This document shows, one piece after another, positions 34,844 to 43,861 of a DNA stretch of 64,000 nt. The position numbers and the translations under genes are program-made. This DNA is from Hymenobacter edaphi. Lineage in GTDB: Bacteria > Bacteroidota > Bacteroidia > Cytophagales > Hymenobacteraceae. The DNA is taken from NCBI RefSeq assembly GCF_003258365.1, contig NZ_QHKM01000005.1:62001-126000 (forward strand). Direction: 5' to 3'. Under the pieces are notes generated by a model that saw only the letters and a program-made list of their open reading frames with translations, searched no databases and was not told where the DNA came from. Position 1 is the stretch's first letter, and the number at the start of each line of letters is the position of its first letter.

Positions 34844-34904
34844 AGGAGCCCGGCCGCATGCGCGCATATCCGCCGGGGCCGCCGAATGGCGTATGTTTAG
34901 GCCT

Positions 34905-36365
34905 ATGCGCCCTTTCCCATCCCTCGCCTCCACGTTGCTGGCCGCGGCCCTGCTGCCGGCCTGCCAGTCCCAATCGACCCAGGAAAAAGCCCCGTCGGGG
35001 CAAACGGACTGCCCGGCAACCCCGCCGGAATACACCATCCGGCACCCCGACTGGGCCCGGCAGGCCAGCATCTACGAGGTCAATATCCGCCAGTATACGC
35101 CGGAGGGCACGTTCCGGGCCTTTGAGGCGCACTTGCCGCGCCTGCAGAAGATGGGCGTGGGCATTCTGTGGCTGATGCCGGTGTACCCCATCGGGCAGGA
35201 GCGCCGCAAGGGCACGCTCGGCAGCTACTACTCGGTGCGCGACTACCGCGCCGTCAACCCCGAAATGGGCAGCATGGACGACCTGCGCCACCTCGTGGCC
35301 GAGGCCCACCGGCGCGGCATGTACGTCATCCTCGACTGGGTGGCCAACCACACCAGCTGGGACAGTAAGCTGGCCCGGGAGCACCCGGAGTGGTTCACGC
35401 GCAACCGGCAGGGCCAGTTCGTGGCGCCGGTGGCCGACTGGCAGGACGTCATCGACCTCGACTTCTCCCAGCCCGGCCTGCGCCAGTACATGACCGAAAG
35501 CCTGCTGTACTGGGTGCGCGAGGCCGACGTGGACGGCTACCGCTGCGACGTGGCCGGCCTGGTGCCCACCGAGTTCTGGAACAGCTCCCGCGCCGCGCTG
35601 GAGAAGATCAAGCCGGTATTCATGCTGGCCGAGTGGGACGAGCTGCACGCGCCGCCCTTCCTCCGGCCCGGCGAGTTCGACCCCAATACCCGCCTGCTCG
35701 AAAAAGCCTTCGACGCCACCTACGCCCTGCGCCTGCGCTACCTGCTCGACAGCGTGGCCCGCGGCCGGCAGCCCGTGGCCGCCGTGGATAAGTACCTGCA
35801 GGCGGAACGCGCCAAGTACCCGCCCAGCAGCTACCTGATGACGTTTACCACCTCGCACGACATCAACAGCTGGGACGGCTCGGAGTACGAGCGGCTGGGC
35901 CCCGACGTGCAGCCCCAGGCCGTGCTGGCGGCCCTGCTGCCGGGCATTCCGATGGTGTATTCGGGCCAGGAAGCGGCTATGCGGAAGCGGCTGAAGTTTT
36001 TCGACAAGGACCCGATTGCCTGGGGCAATTACCCGCTGCTGGACTTCTACACCCGCCTGCTGCAGCTCAAGAAGCGCAACCCCGCCCTGGCCAACGGCGA
36101 CGCCTGCGGGCGGCTCACTCGCCTGCCCGCCGCCGACAAGGACGTGTACGCCTTCGTGCGCCACCGCGGCGGCGGCCCCGAGGCCGTGCTGGTGGCCGTG
36201 AACCTGGGCCCGGAGCTGCGCGAGCTGCCCGTGCCCGCCGCCTGGCACGGCGACTACCGCGACGTCTTCGCGGATCAGCCCTACATGCTGGCCCCCGGCG
36301 CCGCCCTGCCCGTGCCGCCCCACAGCTACCGCGTGCTGGAAAGAGCTGTCACGCATCAGCCTTAA
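34905..36365 (+). CDS. GH13 alpha-amylase-family enzyme, lipoprotein form
   Basis: 486 aa. A lipoprotein signal (LLAAALLPACQSQ) anchors it outside the cytoplasm. GH13 motifs are ASIYEVNIRQYTPEGTF, DWVANHTSWD (region I), GYRCDVAGL with nucleophile Asp215 (region II), FMLAEWDEL with acid Glu243 (region III) and TTSHDINSWDG with Asp319 (region IV). It acts on alpha-1,4-glucans, producing malto-oligosaccharides; exact specificity is open. ATG 34905 is preferred; ATG 34893 is also in frame. It is closely paralogous to the leaderless GH13 at 37875, with near-identical DNA stretches around EVNIRQ(Y/F)TPEGTFRAFEAHL. Confidence 0.9.
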   Translation: MRPFPSLASTLLAAALLPACQSQSTQEKAPSGQTDCPATPPEYTIRHPDWARQASIYEVNIRQYTPEGTFRAFEAHLPRLQKMGVGILWLMPVYPIGQERRKGTLGSYYSVRDYRAVNPEMGSMDDLRHLVAEAHRRGMYVILDWVANHTSWDSKLAREHPEWFTRNRQGQFVAPVADWQDVIDLDFSQPGLRQYMTESLLYWVREADVDGYRCDVAGLVPTEFWNSSRAALEKIKPVFMLAEWDELHAPPFLRPGEFDPNTRLLEKAFDATYALRLRYLLDSVARGRQPVAAVDKYLQAERAKYPPSSYLMTFTTSHDINSWDGSEYERLGPDVQPQAVLAALLPGIPMVYSGQEAAMRKRLKFFDKDPIAWGNYPLLDFYTRLLQLKKRNPALANGDACGRLTRLPAADKDVYAFVRHRGGGPEAVLVAVNLGPELRELPVPAAWHGDYRDVFADQPYMLAPGAALPVPPHSYRVLERAVTHQP

Positions 36366-36371
36366 GCCCGA

Positions 36372-37274
36372 ATGCCAGCGTTGCGCTTTCTGCTCCTGCT
36401 CTTGCTCTGGCGGCCGGTTGCCGGGCAGCCCCCGCCGCCGGACACCGTGGCCCGCCGCCTGCAGCGGCTGGGTTATTTTCTTGTCAGTGCGAGCAAAAAC
36501 GGGCCACCGTTCACCGCCTACAAGCTGAATGCCGCCGGCAGCATTTCCGTCTACCCGACGATGCCCGTGTATTACCTGGACGGCGCCGGCCGGCCGCTGC
36601 CGGGCGGGCCGTATCAGTACGGCTCCGGCGACTTCCAGAACGGCCAGGCCATTGTTCACCGGGATGACCGGGAGGGCGTCATCAACCAGCAGGGCACGGT
36701 GGTCATTGCCTTGCGCTATGCCTCGCTGCGCCGCATCCGGCACCCGCAGCGGTGGCTGGCGGCCCGCGCGCAGCAGGGCTGGGGCCTGATCGATTCCGTT
36801 GGGCAAGAAATCATACCGCCGCGCTACGAAGACCTGGACCGGTACAGCGAAGGACGCCTGGCGGCCCGGCGCGAAGGGAAGTGGGGCTTTCTGGATCTGG
36901 CCGGCCGCGAGGTTATTCCGCCGTTGTACCAAGCCGTCCATCGGGAATTCCGCAACGGCTTTGTGCTGGTGCAGCAGCCCGGGCTGGCCGTGCTTACGGG
37001 CTACGGCTTCATCAATCGGCACGGCCAGGCCATTACTCCCTTTGCGTACGAAATACCCTTCTGCGCCATCGGGCATTTTCGCAGCCTCACGTCCTTTTAC
37101 CAGTTCAACCGCGGCTTCGCCATCGTGGGCGACGACGCCTGCCGCAAAGGCGTGGTGGACTCGACGGGGCGCCTGGTCCTCCCCATCCGCTTCAGCCACA
37201 TCACGCGCACCGATTCGACGCTGGTGGGCCATTACCGGCGCAACAAGACGGTCGTATACCGCATTCCTCGCTAA
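36372..37274 (+). CDS. Exported WG-repeat protein
   Basis: 300 aa with a signal peptide (FLLLLLLWRPVAGQ). It contains degenerate WG repeats: QQGWGLIDSVGQEIIPPRYED, EGKWGFLDLAGREVIPPLYQA, YGFINRHGQAITPFAYE and KGVVDSTGRLVLPIRF. WG repeats form beta-rich structures of uncertain function in many bacterial surface proteins. It starts 7 bp after the GH13 stop, and the DinB-like gene follows after 18 bp, so all are probably cotranscribed. Confidence 0.8.
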   Translation: MPALRFLLLLLLWRPVAGQPPPPDTVARRLQRLGYFLVSASKNGPPFTAYKLNAAGSISVYPTMPVYYLDGAGRPLPGGPYQYGSGDFQNGQAIVHRDDREGVINQQGTVVIALRYASLRRIRHPQRWLAARAQQGWGLIDSVGQEIIPPRYEDLDRYSEGRLAARREGKWGFLDLAGREVIPPLYQAVHREFRNGFVLVQQPGLAVLTGYGFINRHGQAITPFAYEIPFCAIGHFRSLTSFYQFNRGFAIVGDDACRKGVVDSTGRLVLPIRFSHITRTDSTLVGHYRRNKTVVYRIPR

Positions 37275-37292
37275 TCTTCCGTTGCCCTGCCT

Positions 37293-37772
37293 ATGCACGC
37301 CTTCCTGCGCGACCAATACGCCCTGGTGCAGAGCGCCCGCGGCGCCCTGCTCGACTACTGCGCCGCCCTGGCCCCGGCCGATTTCGTGGTGCCGCTGCCC
37401 GCCTTCAACGACAGCAGCATCCGCAGCCTGCTGCTGCACACGGCCAACACCTACCGGCACTGGCTGGGCGTGGTGGCCCGGCAGCACCCGCGCACCTACT
37501 TCGACGTGGCCGCTATGCCCGACGTGGCCGCCGCGCGCACCTGTTTTGCCACCGTCGATGCGCTGATGCTGGATTTCCTGGCGTACGCGGCGGGGCGCGA
37601 GCAGCAGGCCGCGCCGCTGGCGGTGCCCGGCCGCCCCGCGCCGCTGTCGTTCACGCCCCTGCAGCTGTTCACCCACGTCATCACCCACGAGTTCCACCAC
37701 AAGGGCCAGGTGCTGAGCATGAGCCGGCAGCTGGGCTACGTGCCGGTGGATACCGACGTCATCCGCACCTAG
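37293..37772 (+). CDS. DinB-family metal-binding protein
   Basis: 159 aa four-helix bundle. The metal-binding triad of DinB/YfiT-like proteins is visible: His49 in LLLHTANTYRHW, and His132/His136 in THEFHHKGQVLSMSRQLG. Such proteins are often thiol-dependent S-transferases (bacillithiol- or mycothiol-type) or of unknown function. The gene sits between the WG protein and the second GH13 gene, the coding gap to the latter being about 100 bp. Confidence 0.88.
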   Translation: MHAFLRDQYALVQSARGALLDYCAALAPADFVVPLPAFNDSSIRSLLLHTANTYRHWLGVVARQHPRTYFDVAAMPDVAAARTCFATVDALMLDFLAYAAGREQQAAPLAVPGRPAPLSFTPLQLFTHVITHEFHHKGQVLSMSRQLGYVPVDTDVIRT

Positions 37773-37874
37773 TTGGAGTGCCTGACAGCAACGGCCGGAA
37801 CTCCGCCTGCGGCCCTGTCCGCGGGTTTTGCGTACACGGGGGCTCGTTGTTTTCGTCATTCTGAACGCGCCGCC

Positions 37875-39227
37875 GTGCCCGAGCTCCAGCCGCACCCCCA
37901 CCAGCACCTGTTTCGGGTGCCCCACCCCGCCTGGGCCGCCCAGGCCACCATCTACGAGGTCAATATCCGCCAGTTCACGCCGGAGGGCACGTTTCGAGCC
38001 TTCGAGGCGCACCTGCCGCGGCTGGCGGCCATGGGCGTGAGCATCGTGTGGCTGATGCCCGTTCACCCCATCGGGCAGGTGGGGCGCAAGGGCACGCTCG
38101 GCAGCCAGTACGCGGTGCGGGACTACTTCGCCGTCAACCCCGAATTCGGCACCCTCGACGACCTGCGCCACTTGGTGCAGACGGCCCACGGCCTGGGCCT
38201 GCGGGTGCTGCTCGACTGGGTGGCCAACCACACCAGCTGGGACAACCCGCTCGTCACGGAGCACCCCGACTGGTTTCAGCACGATGAAGCCGGCCAGCTC
38301 GTGCCGCCCGTGCCCGACTGGACCGACGTGGTAGCCCTGGACTACCGCCAGCCCGGGCTGCGCCGCTACATGACCGACGCGCTGCTCTACTGGCTGCGCG
38401 CGGCCGACATCGACGGCTACCGCTGCGACGTGGCCGGCCTGGTGCCCACCGATTTCTGGGACGCGGCGCGGCCGGAGCTGGACGCGGTGAAGTCCATCTT
38501 CATGCTGGCCGAGTGGGACGAGCTGTACCCCTCGGGCGGGTTGAGCTGGGAAGACTTCAACCCGGACACCCGGCTGCTGGAGCGGGCCTTCAACATGTCG
38601 TTCGGCCTGCGCCTGCACTACCTGCTCGACCGCGTGGCCGAGGGCCATGAGCCCCTGCACGCCATCGACGCGTACCTGGCGGCCGAGCGGGCCAAGTACC
38701 CGCCCTCGGTGTACCTGATGCACTTCACCAGCAACCACGACGTGAACAGCTGGGACGGCACCGAGTACGAGCGGCTGGGGCCCCTGGCCCGGCCCTTCGC
38801 CGTGCTCACGGTGCTGCTGCCCGGCATGCCGCTGGTGTATTCGGGCCAGGAAGCCGCCCTGAACCGCCGCCTGCAGTTCTTCGACCCCGACCCCATCGAC
38901 TGGCAAAACTACCCGCTGCAGGATTTCTACACCCGCCTGCTGCAGCTCAAGCGCCGCCACCCCGCCCTGCGCAACGGCGACGCGACCAGCCATTTCCGCC
39001 GCCTCCGCTGCGGCCCCGCGCAGTACGCCTTCCTGCGCGAGCGGGGCCCGGCCGCCGTGCTCTGCGCCCTCAACACCGAGGCCACTGAAGCCCAGCTGAC
39101 GCTGCCCGAAGAAGCGGCCGGCACCTGGCAGGACGTGTTCAGCGGCCAGCAGCTGCTCTGCGCCACCGGCGAGGCCCTACCCGTGCCGGCCCACGGCTGG
39201 CGGGTGCTGGAGCGCGTGGTCGTGTAG
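37875..39227 (+). CDS. GH13 alpha-amylase-family enzyme, leaderless paralogue, GTG start
   Basis: 450 aa beginning VPELQPHPHQHLFRVPHPAW. It has the same motifs as the enzyme at 34905: ATIYEVNIRQFTPEGTF, DWVANHTSWD, GYRCDVAGL with nucleophile Asp185, FMLAEWDELY and TSNHDVNSWDG. There is no signal peptide, so it should be cytoplasmic. No ATG precedes the conserved region, so a GTG at 37875 is the most plausible start (a TTG at 37773 is also in frame). The two paralogues therefore probably act on the same type of alpha-glucan on opposite sides of the membrane. Confidence 0.85.
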   Translation: MPELQPHPHQHLFRVPHPAWAAQATIYEVNIRQFTPEGTFRAFEAHLPRLAAMGVSIVWLMPVHPIGQVGRKGTLGSQYAVRDYFAVNPEFGTLDDLRHLVQTAHGLGLRVLLDWVANHTSWDNPLVTEHPDWFQHDEAGQLVPPVPDWTDVVALDYRQPGLRRYMTDALLYWLRAADIDGYRCDVAGLVPTDFWDAARPELDAVKSIFMLAEWDELYPSGGLSWEDFNPDTRLLERAFNMSFGLRLHYLLDRVAEGHEPLHAIDAYLAAERAKYPPSVYLMHFTSNHDVNSWDGTEYERLGPLARPFAVLTVLLPGMPLVYSGQEAALNRRLQFFDPDPIDWQNYPLQDFYTRLLQLKRRHPALRNGDATSHFRRLRCGPAQYAFLRERGPAAVLCALNTEATEAQLTLPEEAAGTWQDVFSGQQLLCATGEALPVPAHGWRVLERVVV

Positions 39228-39236
39228 CCCTGCGCC

Positions 39237-40868
39237 TCAGCGCCGCCGGGATTCCCCGGTTTCCCCGGCCGGCGGGCCGGGCGCCGCGGCCCCGGGCCCG
39301 CGCAGCACCTGCCCGGCCCGCGCGCCCACGTGCCGGCCTTCCCACACCGTGATGCGGCCGTTGACGAGCACGTAGCGCATGCCCACCGAGTACTGGTGCG
39401 GCTGGGCGAAGGTGCTGCGGTCCTGCACGGTCATCGGGTCAAACACCACGAGGTCGGCGGCGTAGCCGGGGCGCAGCAGGCCGCGGCCCGCCAGGCCGAA
39501 GGTCTGGGCCGGCAGCGAGGTCATGCGGCGGATGGCTTCTTCCAGCGGCAGCACGCGCAATTCGCGCACGTAGCGGCCGAGCACGCGGGCGTTGGAGCCG
39601 TAGCCGCGCGGGTGGGGCACGCCCTCGCGCCACACCCGGATGCTCGCGTCCGAGGCCACCATGTTGTGCGGGTAGCGCATGATCTGCTGCACGTCGTCTT
39701 CGCTCAGGCCGTGGAAGATGGCGCTGGCGTCGTGCTGCTGCACCAGCTCCAGCACGGTGGCGGCTTCGGCGCGGGCGCGGTGCGGGCGCCTGCGCCGCCG
39801 GTTGATTTCCTCCACGCTCAGCCCGTTCAGGGTGGTGTCGGGCGGAAAGTTGGCCACCACCGCGTAGCTGAAGTGGCGCAGCTGCCGGGCGTGCAGGCGC
39901 CGCACCATGCTGCGCAGCACCGCCGCCCGCACCCGGGGCCGCTGCAGCCGCGCCCGCAGGGAGTCGGCGCCGTCGGCCTGCACGTCGTCGGGCAGCAGGG
40001 TACTCAGGGAGGTGGAAGAGGCCGTGTAGGGGTACTGGTCGATGGTGACTTCCTGCCCGGTGCGGCGCGCCGTTTCGATGAGACCCAGCAGCTCGGCGGT
40101 GTGGCCCCAGTTCTGCTGCCCGCCCAGCTTGAGGTGCGAAATCTGCACCGGCAGGCCGGCTTCGCGGCCCACGCGCAGGGCCTCCAGCACGGCAAAGGCC
40201 ACGCTGTCGCCCTCGTTGCGCATGTGGGTGGCGTAGAGGCCCCGGTGGCGCGCCGCCACCCGCGCCAGCCGCACCAGCTCGGGCAGGCGGCTGTAGGTGC
40301 CCGGCACGTAAATCAGCCCCGACGAGAGGCCCACCGCCCCGGCCCGCATGGCCGAGTCGATAAGCGTTTCCATGCGCCGCAGCTCGGCTTCCGCGGGCGC
40401 GCGGCGGGCCCGGCCCATCACGGCCTTGCGCACCGTGCCGTGGCCCACCAGCGAGGCTACGTTGACGGACAGCCGGGTGCTGTCGAGCAGCCGGAAGTAG
40501 CGGCGCAGGTCGAGCCGGGAGGAGCCGCAGTTGCCGGTTACCACCGTCGTCACCCCGTCGTAGAGAAAGTTGTCGGCCGTGGGCTGGCGCACTTCGTCGT
40601 CCTCGATGTGGGTGTGCACGTCGATAAAGCCCGGGGCCACGGCCAGCCCGGTGGCGTCGATAACCGTATCGGCCGGGTAATCGGCGGCCAGCCGGCCCAC
40701 GGCCACGATGCGGCCCTGCCGGAGGGCCACGTCGCCGTAGGTCCAGGCGTTGCCGGTGCCGTCGTAGAGGCGGCCGTGGCGGATGAGCACGTCGGCGCGC
40801 GGCTGCTGGGCCCGCGCCGGCAGGGCCAGCCCGAGCAGCAGCGGCAGAAAGCGCAACAAAAGCTTCAT
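39237..40868 (-). CDS. Exported D-aminoacylase / N-acyl-D-amino-acid deacylase
   Basis: 543 aa with a signal peptide (LLLRFLPLLLGLALPARAQ). Amidohydrolase-superfamily D-aminoacylase features: ADVLIRHGRLYDGTGN, GLAVAPGFIDVHTHIEDDE (metal-binding HxH), DGVTTVVTGNCGSS with Cys ligand, GLSSGLIYVPGTYS, ATHMRNEGDS, QISHLKLGG and NMVASDASIRVW. It hydrolyses N-acyl-D-amino acids. The C-terminal tail is an extra Pro/Ala/Gly-rich stretch (GPGAAAPGPPAGETGESRRR). Start at 40868 gives the signal peptide. It converges on the leaderless GH13 gene with only 9 bp between stops. Confidence 0.87.
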   Translation of the reverse strand: MKLLLRFLPLLLGLALPARAQQPRADVLIRHGRLYDGTGNAWTYGDVALRQGRIVAVGRLAADYPADTVIDATGLAVAPGFIDVHTHIEDDEVRQPTADNFLYDGVTTVVTGNCGSSRLDLRRYFRLLDSTRLSVNVASLVGHGTVRKAVMGRARRAPAEAELRRMETLIDSAMRAGAVGLSSGLIYVPGTYSRLPELVRLARVAARHRGLYATHMRNEGDSVAFAVLEALRVGREAGLPVQISHLKLGGQQNWGHTAELLGLIETARRTGQEVTIDQYPYTASSTSLSTLLPDDVQADGADSLRARLQRPRVRAAVLRSMVRRLHARQLRHFSYAVVANFPPDTTLNGLSVEEINRRRRRPHRARAEAATVLELVQQHDASAIFHGLSEDDVQQIMRYPHNMVASDASIRVWREGVPHPRGYGSNARVLGRYVRELRVLPLEEAIRRMTSLPAQTFGLAGRGLLRPGYAADLVVFDPMTVQDRSTFAQPHQYSVGMRYVLVNGRITVWEGRHVGARAGQVLRGPGAAAPGPPAGETGESRRR

Positions 40869-40963
40869 AGGTGCAAAATAGACATTCGCGGGGGCGTCGC
40901 CGAAAACGCCGGGGCGGCGTCCTTTATTGAGCCGCAAACCGCGCCGCTGGTGGCAGGCCGCGG

Positions 40964-41785
40964 CTACGGCCGCCAGCCCAACGCCGCCAGGGCCTGCTCC
41001 ACGATGGCGCGGCGGCCGGTCTGAAACCGCTCATCGGCTACGTGGTCGGGCTGGGTTTCGGCGTTCAGGGCGAAGAAGACCGTACGCCCGTCGGCCCGCG
41101 TGAGCCAGCCCACAAACCAGCCGATGTCGCGGTTCCGGGCCGAGCGGAAGCGCCAGCCGGTTTTGCCGCAGAACGTGTAGGCCGGCGTTTTCTGCAGCAC
41201 CAGCAGCTGCTTCACGGCCCGCTGGTGGCGCAGGGCCACGGGCAGCTGCTCGGCCTGCAGGCGGCGCAGAAACCCGATCTGCTCAAACGAGGTGAGCCGC
41301 GAGGGGCCGCCCAGCCAGAAGGTATCGAGGGTGGCGGCCGTCACCTGCATGCCGGGGTAGCCGAGGCGGCGCAGCTGCTGGCGGTAGCCGGCCACGCCCA
41401 CGCGCCGGGCCAGCTGCTGGTAGCACGGCACGCACGACACGCGCAAGGCCCGGGCGAAGGTCATGTCCTGGTTCCACTGCGGGAAGCTGCGCCGCACGCC
41501 GTCCCACTTGCACACTTCGGCCGTGTCGCGGAGCGCGCCGGTTTCCAGCCCGATGAGGGTGTTCGGAATCTTGAACGTGGACGCCGGAATGAAGGCCTGC
41601 CGGCTGCGCTGCGGGTTGTAGGCCACGTACTTGCCGGTCTGGGCGTCGTAGAGCAGCAGCGAGCCGCGCAGGCCGTATTTATCGAAGAGCGACTGAAAGT
41701 TGCGCTCGGTCAGGCCCGGCCCGGCCGGCGGCGCGGCGGGCAGGCCCAGCAGGGTCAGGAGCAGCAGGCAAAGGTGAATGGGCAT
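40964..41785 (-). CDS. Class D (OXA-like) beta-lactamase-family protein with altered YGN motif
   Basis: 273 aa with a hydrophobic leader (IHLCLLLLTLLGLPAAPPAG). Class D motifs: STFK (Ser69, Lys72), SxV as SCVP (Ser117), Trp157 in DTFWLGGP, KTG as KTGW (208-210), and GWFVGWLTRADG. The YGN motif is replaced by YPG at 143-145. Class D enzymes hydrolyse penicillins through a carbamylated Lys; loss of the YGN Asn may weaken or change activity, and a sensor or transpeptidase-like role is possible. It follows the D-aminoacylase start by 95 bp on the same strand. Confidence 0.8.
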   Translation of the reverse strand: MPIHLCLLLLTLLGLPAAPPAGPGLTERNFQSLFDKYGLRGSLLLYDAQTGKYVAYNPQRSRQAFIPASTFKIPNTLIGLETGALRDTAEVCKWDGVRRSFPQWNQDMTFARALRVSCVPCYQQLARRVGVAGYRQQLRRLGYPGMQVTAATLDTFWLGGPSRLTSFEQIGFLRRLQAEQLPVALRHQRAVKQLLVLQKTPAYTFCGKTGWRFRSARNRDIGWFVGWLTRADGRTVFFALNAETQPDHVADERFQTGRRAIVEQALAALGWRP

Positions 41786-41834
41786 GGCGGCAACGGGCAG
41801 GGTTGGGACGGGCAAGTTACCGCCCCGCGCGGAG

Positions 41835-41940
41835 TGTAGCGCGGGGTGTAGCCCGCGTTCGGCGGATAGCAACTTCTCGGCCCGCCCAATGACAGCCCGC
41901 ACCAATCGTTCTGACAGCCGCGGGCTGAAGTTCGCGCTAC
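41835..41940. repeat. Inverted-repeat element, family D, copy 2 (degenerate)
   Basis: TGTAGCGCGGGGTGTAGCCCGCG (from 41835) and CGCGGGCTGAAGTTCGCGCTAC (41919-41940) are imperfect arms matching the 17303-17407 element. The interior contains GATAGCAACTTC, similar to the complement of the GGAATTACTATC core of other copies. It lies in the 226-bp gap between divergent genes. Confidence 0.6.
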
Positions 41941-42011
41941 CGCAACCCCGGCCGTTCAAACCCCGGGCCCTCCCGGGCAGTTATAGCCACTCCATCATCA
42001 CCCCTGAATCC

Positions 42012-42965
42012 ATGCAACAACGCGAACTGGGCCGCTCCGGCCTGCGCATTGCGCCCCTCGTGCTCGGCGGCAACGTCTTCGGCTGGACGGCCGACCAAGC
42101 CACCTCCTTCCGCATCCTCGACGCCTTCGTGGCCGGCGGCGGCAATGCCATCGACACGGCCGACGGCTACTCGGTGTGGGTACCCGGCCACGTGGGCGGC
42201 GAGTCCGAAACCATCATCGGCCAGTGGCTGCACCGGCGCGGCCGCCGCGACGACGTCATCATCGCCACCAAGGTGGGCTGGGAGGTCGACGCCGACAATA
42301 AGGGCCTGAAAAAGGACTACATCCTGCGCGCCGTGGAAGGCTCGCTCCGACGCCTGCAGACCGACTACATCGACCTGTACCAGTCGCACAAGGACGACGA
42401 GACGGTGTCGGTGCAGGAGCCGCTGGAGGCCTACGCCCAGCTCATCCAGGAGGGCAAGGTGCGCGCCATCGGGGCCTCCAACTTCTCGGCCCGGCGCCTC
42501 ACCGAGGCCCTGCAGGCCAGCGAGCAGCACGGCCTGCCCCGCTACGAGACGCTGCAGCCGCTCTACAACCTCTACGACCGCGCCGACTTCGAGCGGGAGC
42601 TGCTGCCGGTGGTGCAGCAGCACGGCCTGGGCGTGATTCCCTACTACGGCCTGGCCGCGGGCTTCCTCACCGGCAAGTACCGCTCTCAGGCCGACCTGCA
42701 GAAAAGTGCCCGCGGCGGCGGCGTGGGCCAGAAATACCTGAACGAGCGCGGCCTGGGCATCCTCGCGGCCGTCGACGAAGTGGCCGCCCGGCACCGGGCC
42801 ACGCCCGCGCAGGTGGCCCTGGCCTGGATTATGGCCCAGCCCGGCCTGACGGCGCCCATTGCCTCGGGCAGCAAGCCCGAGCAGATCGAGGAGCTGCTGC
42901 CGGCCCTGCAGCTGCAGCTCAGCCCCGCCGACCTCGAGGCGCTGAAGCAGGCCAGCGCCTACTGA
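42012..42965 (+). CDS. Aldo/keto reductase
   Basis: 317 aa NADPH-dependent oxidoreductase. The catalytic tetrad is visible as Asp48 and Tyr53 (NAIDTADGYS), Lys88 (IIATKVGWE) and His127 (YQSHKDD), with cofactor-binding segments IGASNFSARRL and PIASGSKPEQIEELL. It belongs to the YajO/YghZ-like AKR subfamily typical of cytoplasmic enzymes acting on aldehydes. Natural substrate unknown. ATG 42012 gives the canonical RELGRSGLRIAPLVLGG start. Its stop is followed by a 24-bp perfect stem-loop. Confidence 0.9.
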   Translation: MQQRELGRSGLRIAPLVLGGNVFGWTADQATSFRILDAFVAGGGNAIDTADGYSVWVPGHVGGESETIIGQWLHRRGRRDDVIIATKVGWEVDADNKGLKKDYILRAVEGSLRRLQTDYIDLYQSHKDDETVSVQEPLEAYAQLIQEGKVRAIGASNFSARRLTEALQASEQHGLPRYETLQPLYNLYDRADFERELLPVVQQHGLGVIPYYGLAAGFLTGKYRSQADLQKSARGGGVGQKYLNERGLGILAAVDEVAARHRATPAQVALAWIMAQPGLTAPIASGSKPEQIEELLPALQLQLSPADLEALKQASAY

Positions 42966-42990
42966 GCCCAGCGCCCACACGCCCGGTTTG

Positions 42991-43044
42991 GCCCAGCACG
43001 ACGCGGCCCCGGTAGCATCAGCTACCGGGGCCGCGTCGTGCTGG
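42991..43044. terminator. Strong bidirectional hairpin between convergent genes
   Basis: A perfect 24-bp stem (42991-43014 with 43021-43044) with a 6-nt loop CATCAG. It lies between the aldo/keto reductase and the minus-strand gene ending at 43131. No long T-run follows, so a transcript-stabilising or termination role is inferred from position. Confidence 0.7.
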
Positions 43045-43130
43045 GCTCAGGCGCCGGAACGCGCCACCTCGCCGAAAAGCCAGCACCGGGCCGGGCGAGC
43101 CGCTGAACGAATCAGGCAATCAGTCAGGAC

Positions 43131-43598
43131 CTACACGCCCCCGCCGACCGCGCCGGACTGGGGCGTGTCGTCGCTCAGCAGCCAGCGTTCGGCCGCTTCC
43201 TCGTTGTCGAAGTAGTCGACGGCGACCGGCACGTTGGTATTGGTCATCTGCGTGACTATCTGATTGGTGGCCATGCGGTTGAACAGGTTAAAGGCCTGCA
43301 CCACGGCGCCGCGGTTGTAGCCCGTTTCGCGGGCGGTGGTGGGCACCCATTCCTCGGCCAGCCAGCGCTGCAGGGGCGGCGAAATCGGGGGCATGTGGCG
43401 GTGGTCGGAAAGAATCCGGGTAACGCCAAAGTGCTTCAGGGCCTCGGTGGCGGCCTTGTACAGGTCGCGCACGTTGGCTTCGCGGCCGGGGGCCCGGCTC
43501 CACTCCAGGCGGATGTAGCCCGTGGAGTGGTACCAGATGTTTCCCGCCGGGTTATCAAAATAGGGCGTGGGGGCAGCCGAAGGCGTAAGAGCAGTCAT
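43131..43598 (-). CDS. Small protein of unknown function
   Basis: 155 aa, no signal peptide. The sequence (YFDNPAGNIWYHSTGYIRLEW, GVTRILSDHRHMPPISPPLQRWLAEEW, VAVDYFDNEEAAERWL) looks like a compact alpha/beta protein with a STAS/SpoIIAA-like layout, in which similar FxxxxEAxxWL C-termini occur. The resemblance is loose and I assign no function. The start at 43598 precedes the first structured segment; the longer upstream frame is low-complexity and unlikely. It is convergent with the aldo/keto reductase. Confidence 0.6.
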   Translation of the reverse strand: MTALTPSAAPTPYFDNPAGNIWYHSTGYIRLEWSRAPGREANVRDLYKAATEALKHFGVTRILSDHRHMPPISPPLQRWLAEEWVPTTARETGYNRGAVVQAFNLFNRMATNQIVTQMTNTNVPVAVDYFDNEEAAERWLLSDDTPQSGAVGGGV

Positions 43599-43861
43599 TA
43601 GCAATAGCGCGAAAAACAGGGGCGACAACTTCGGGCACAGACGCAGGGCCGGGCCGGCAGGTTGCGCCCTAACTACGCGCCAAAGATGGCAACGTTCCCG
43701 ATAACGATTGCGCAGAAAAAAGCGCGGAGCCGCTTGCACGCCGCCCCAGAAAGCCGCAACTATCGGGTGGTGAGTGAAATGCCCCGGCGCCGGCCGCTGC
43801 CTTCGGGCCGCTGAGCTGGCGCCGCGGGCGCTTGCATTTTCCCCACTCACCGGCTTGCACT

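Noticed and set aside
33357-38993. Open minus-strand frame of about 1878 codons spanning several genes
   Set aside because: It runs antisense to GH13, WG, DinB and GH13 genes that have clear domains. Only its first 476 codons (33357-34787) show a signal peptide and T9SS domain. The rest is His/Gln/Val/Arg-rich shadow typical of high-GC third positions.
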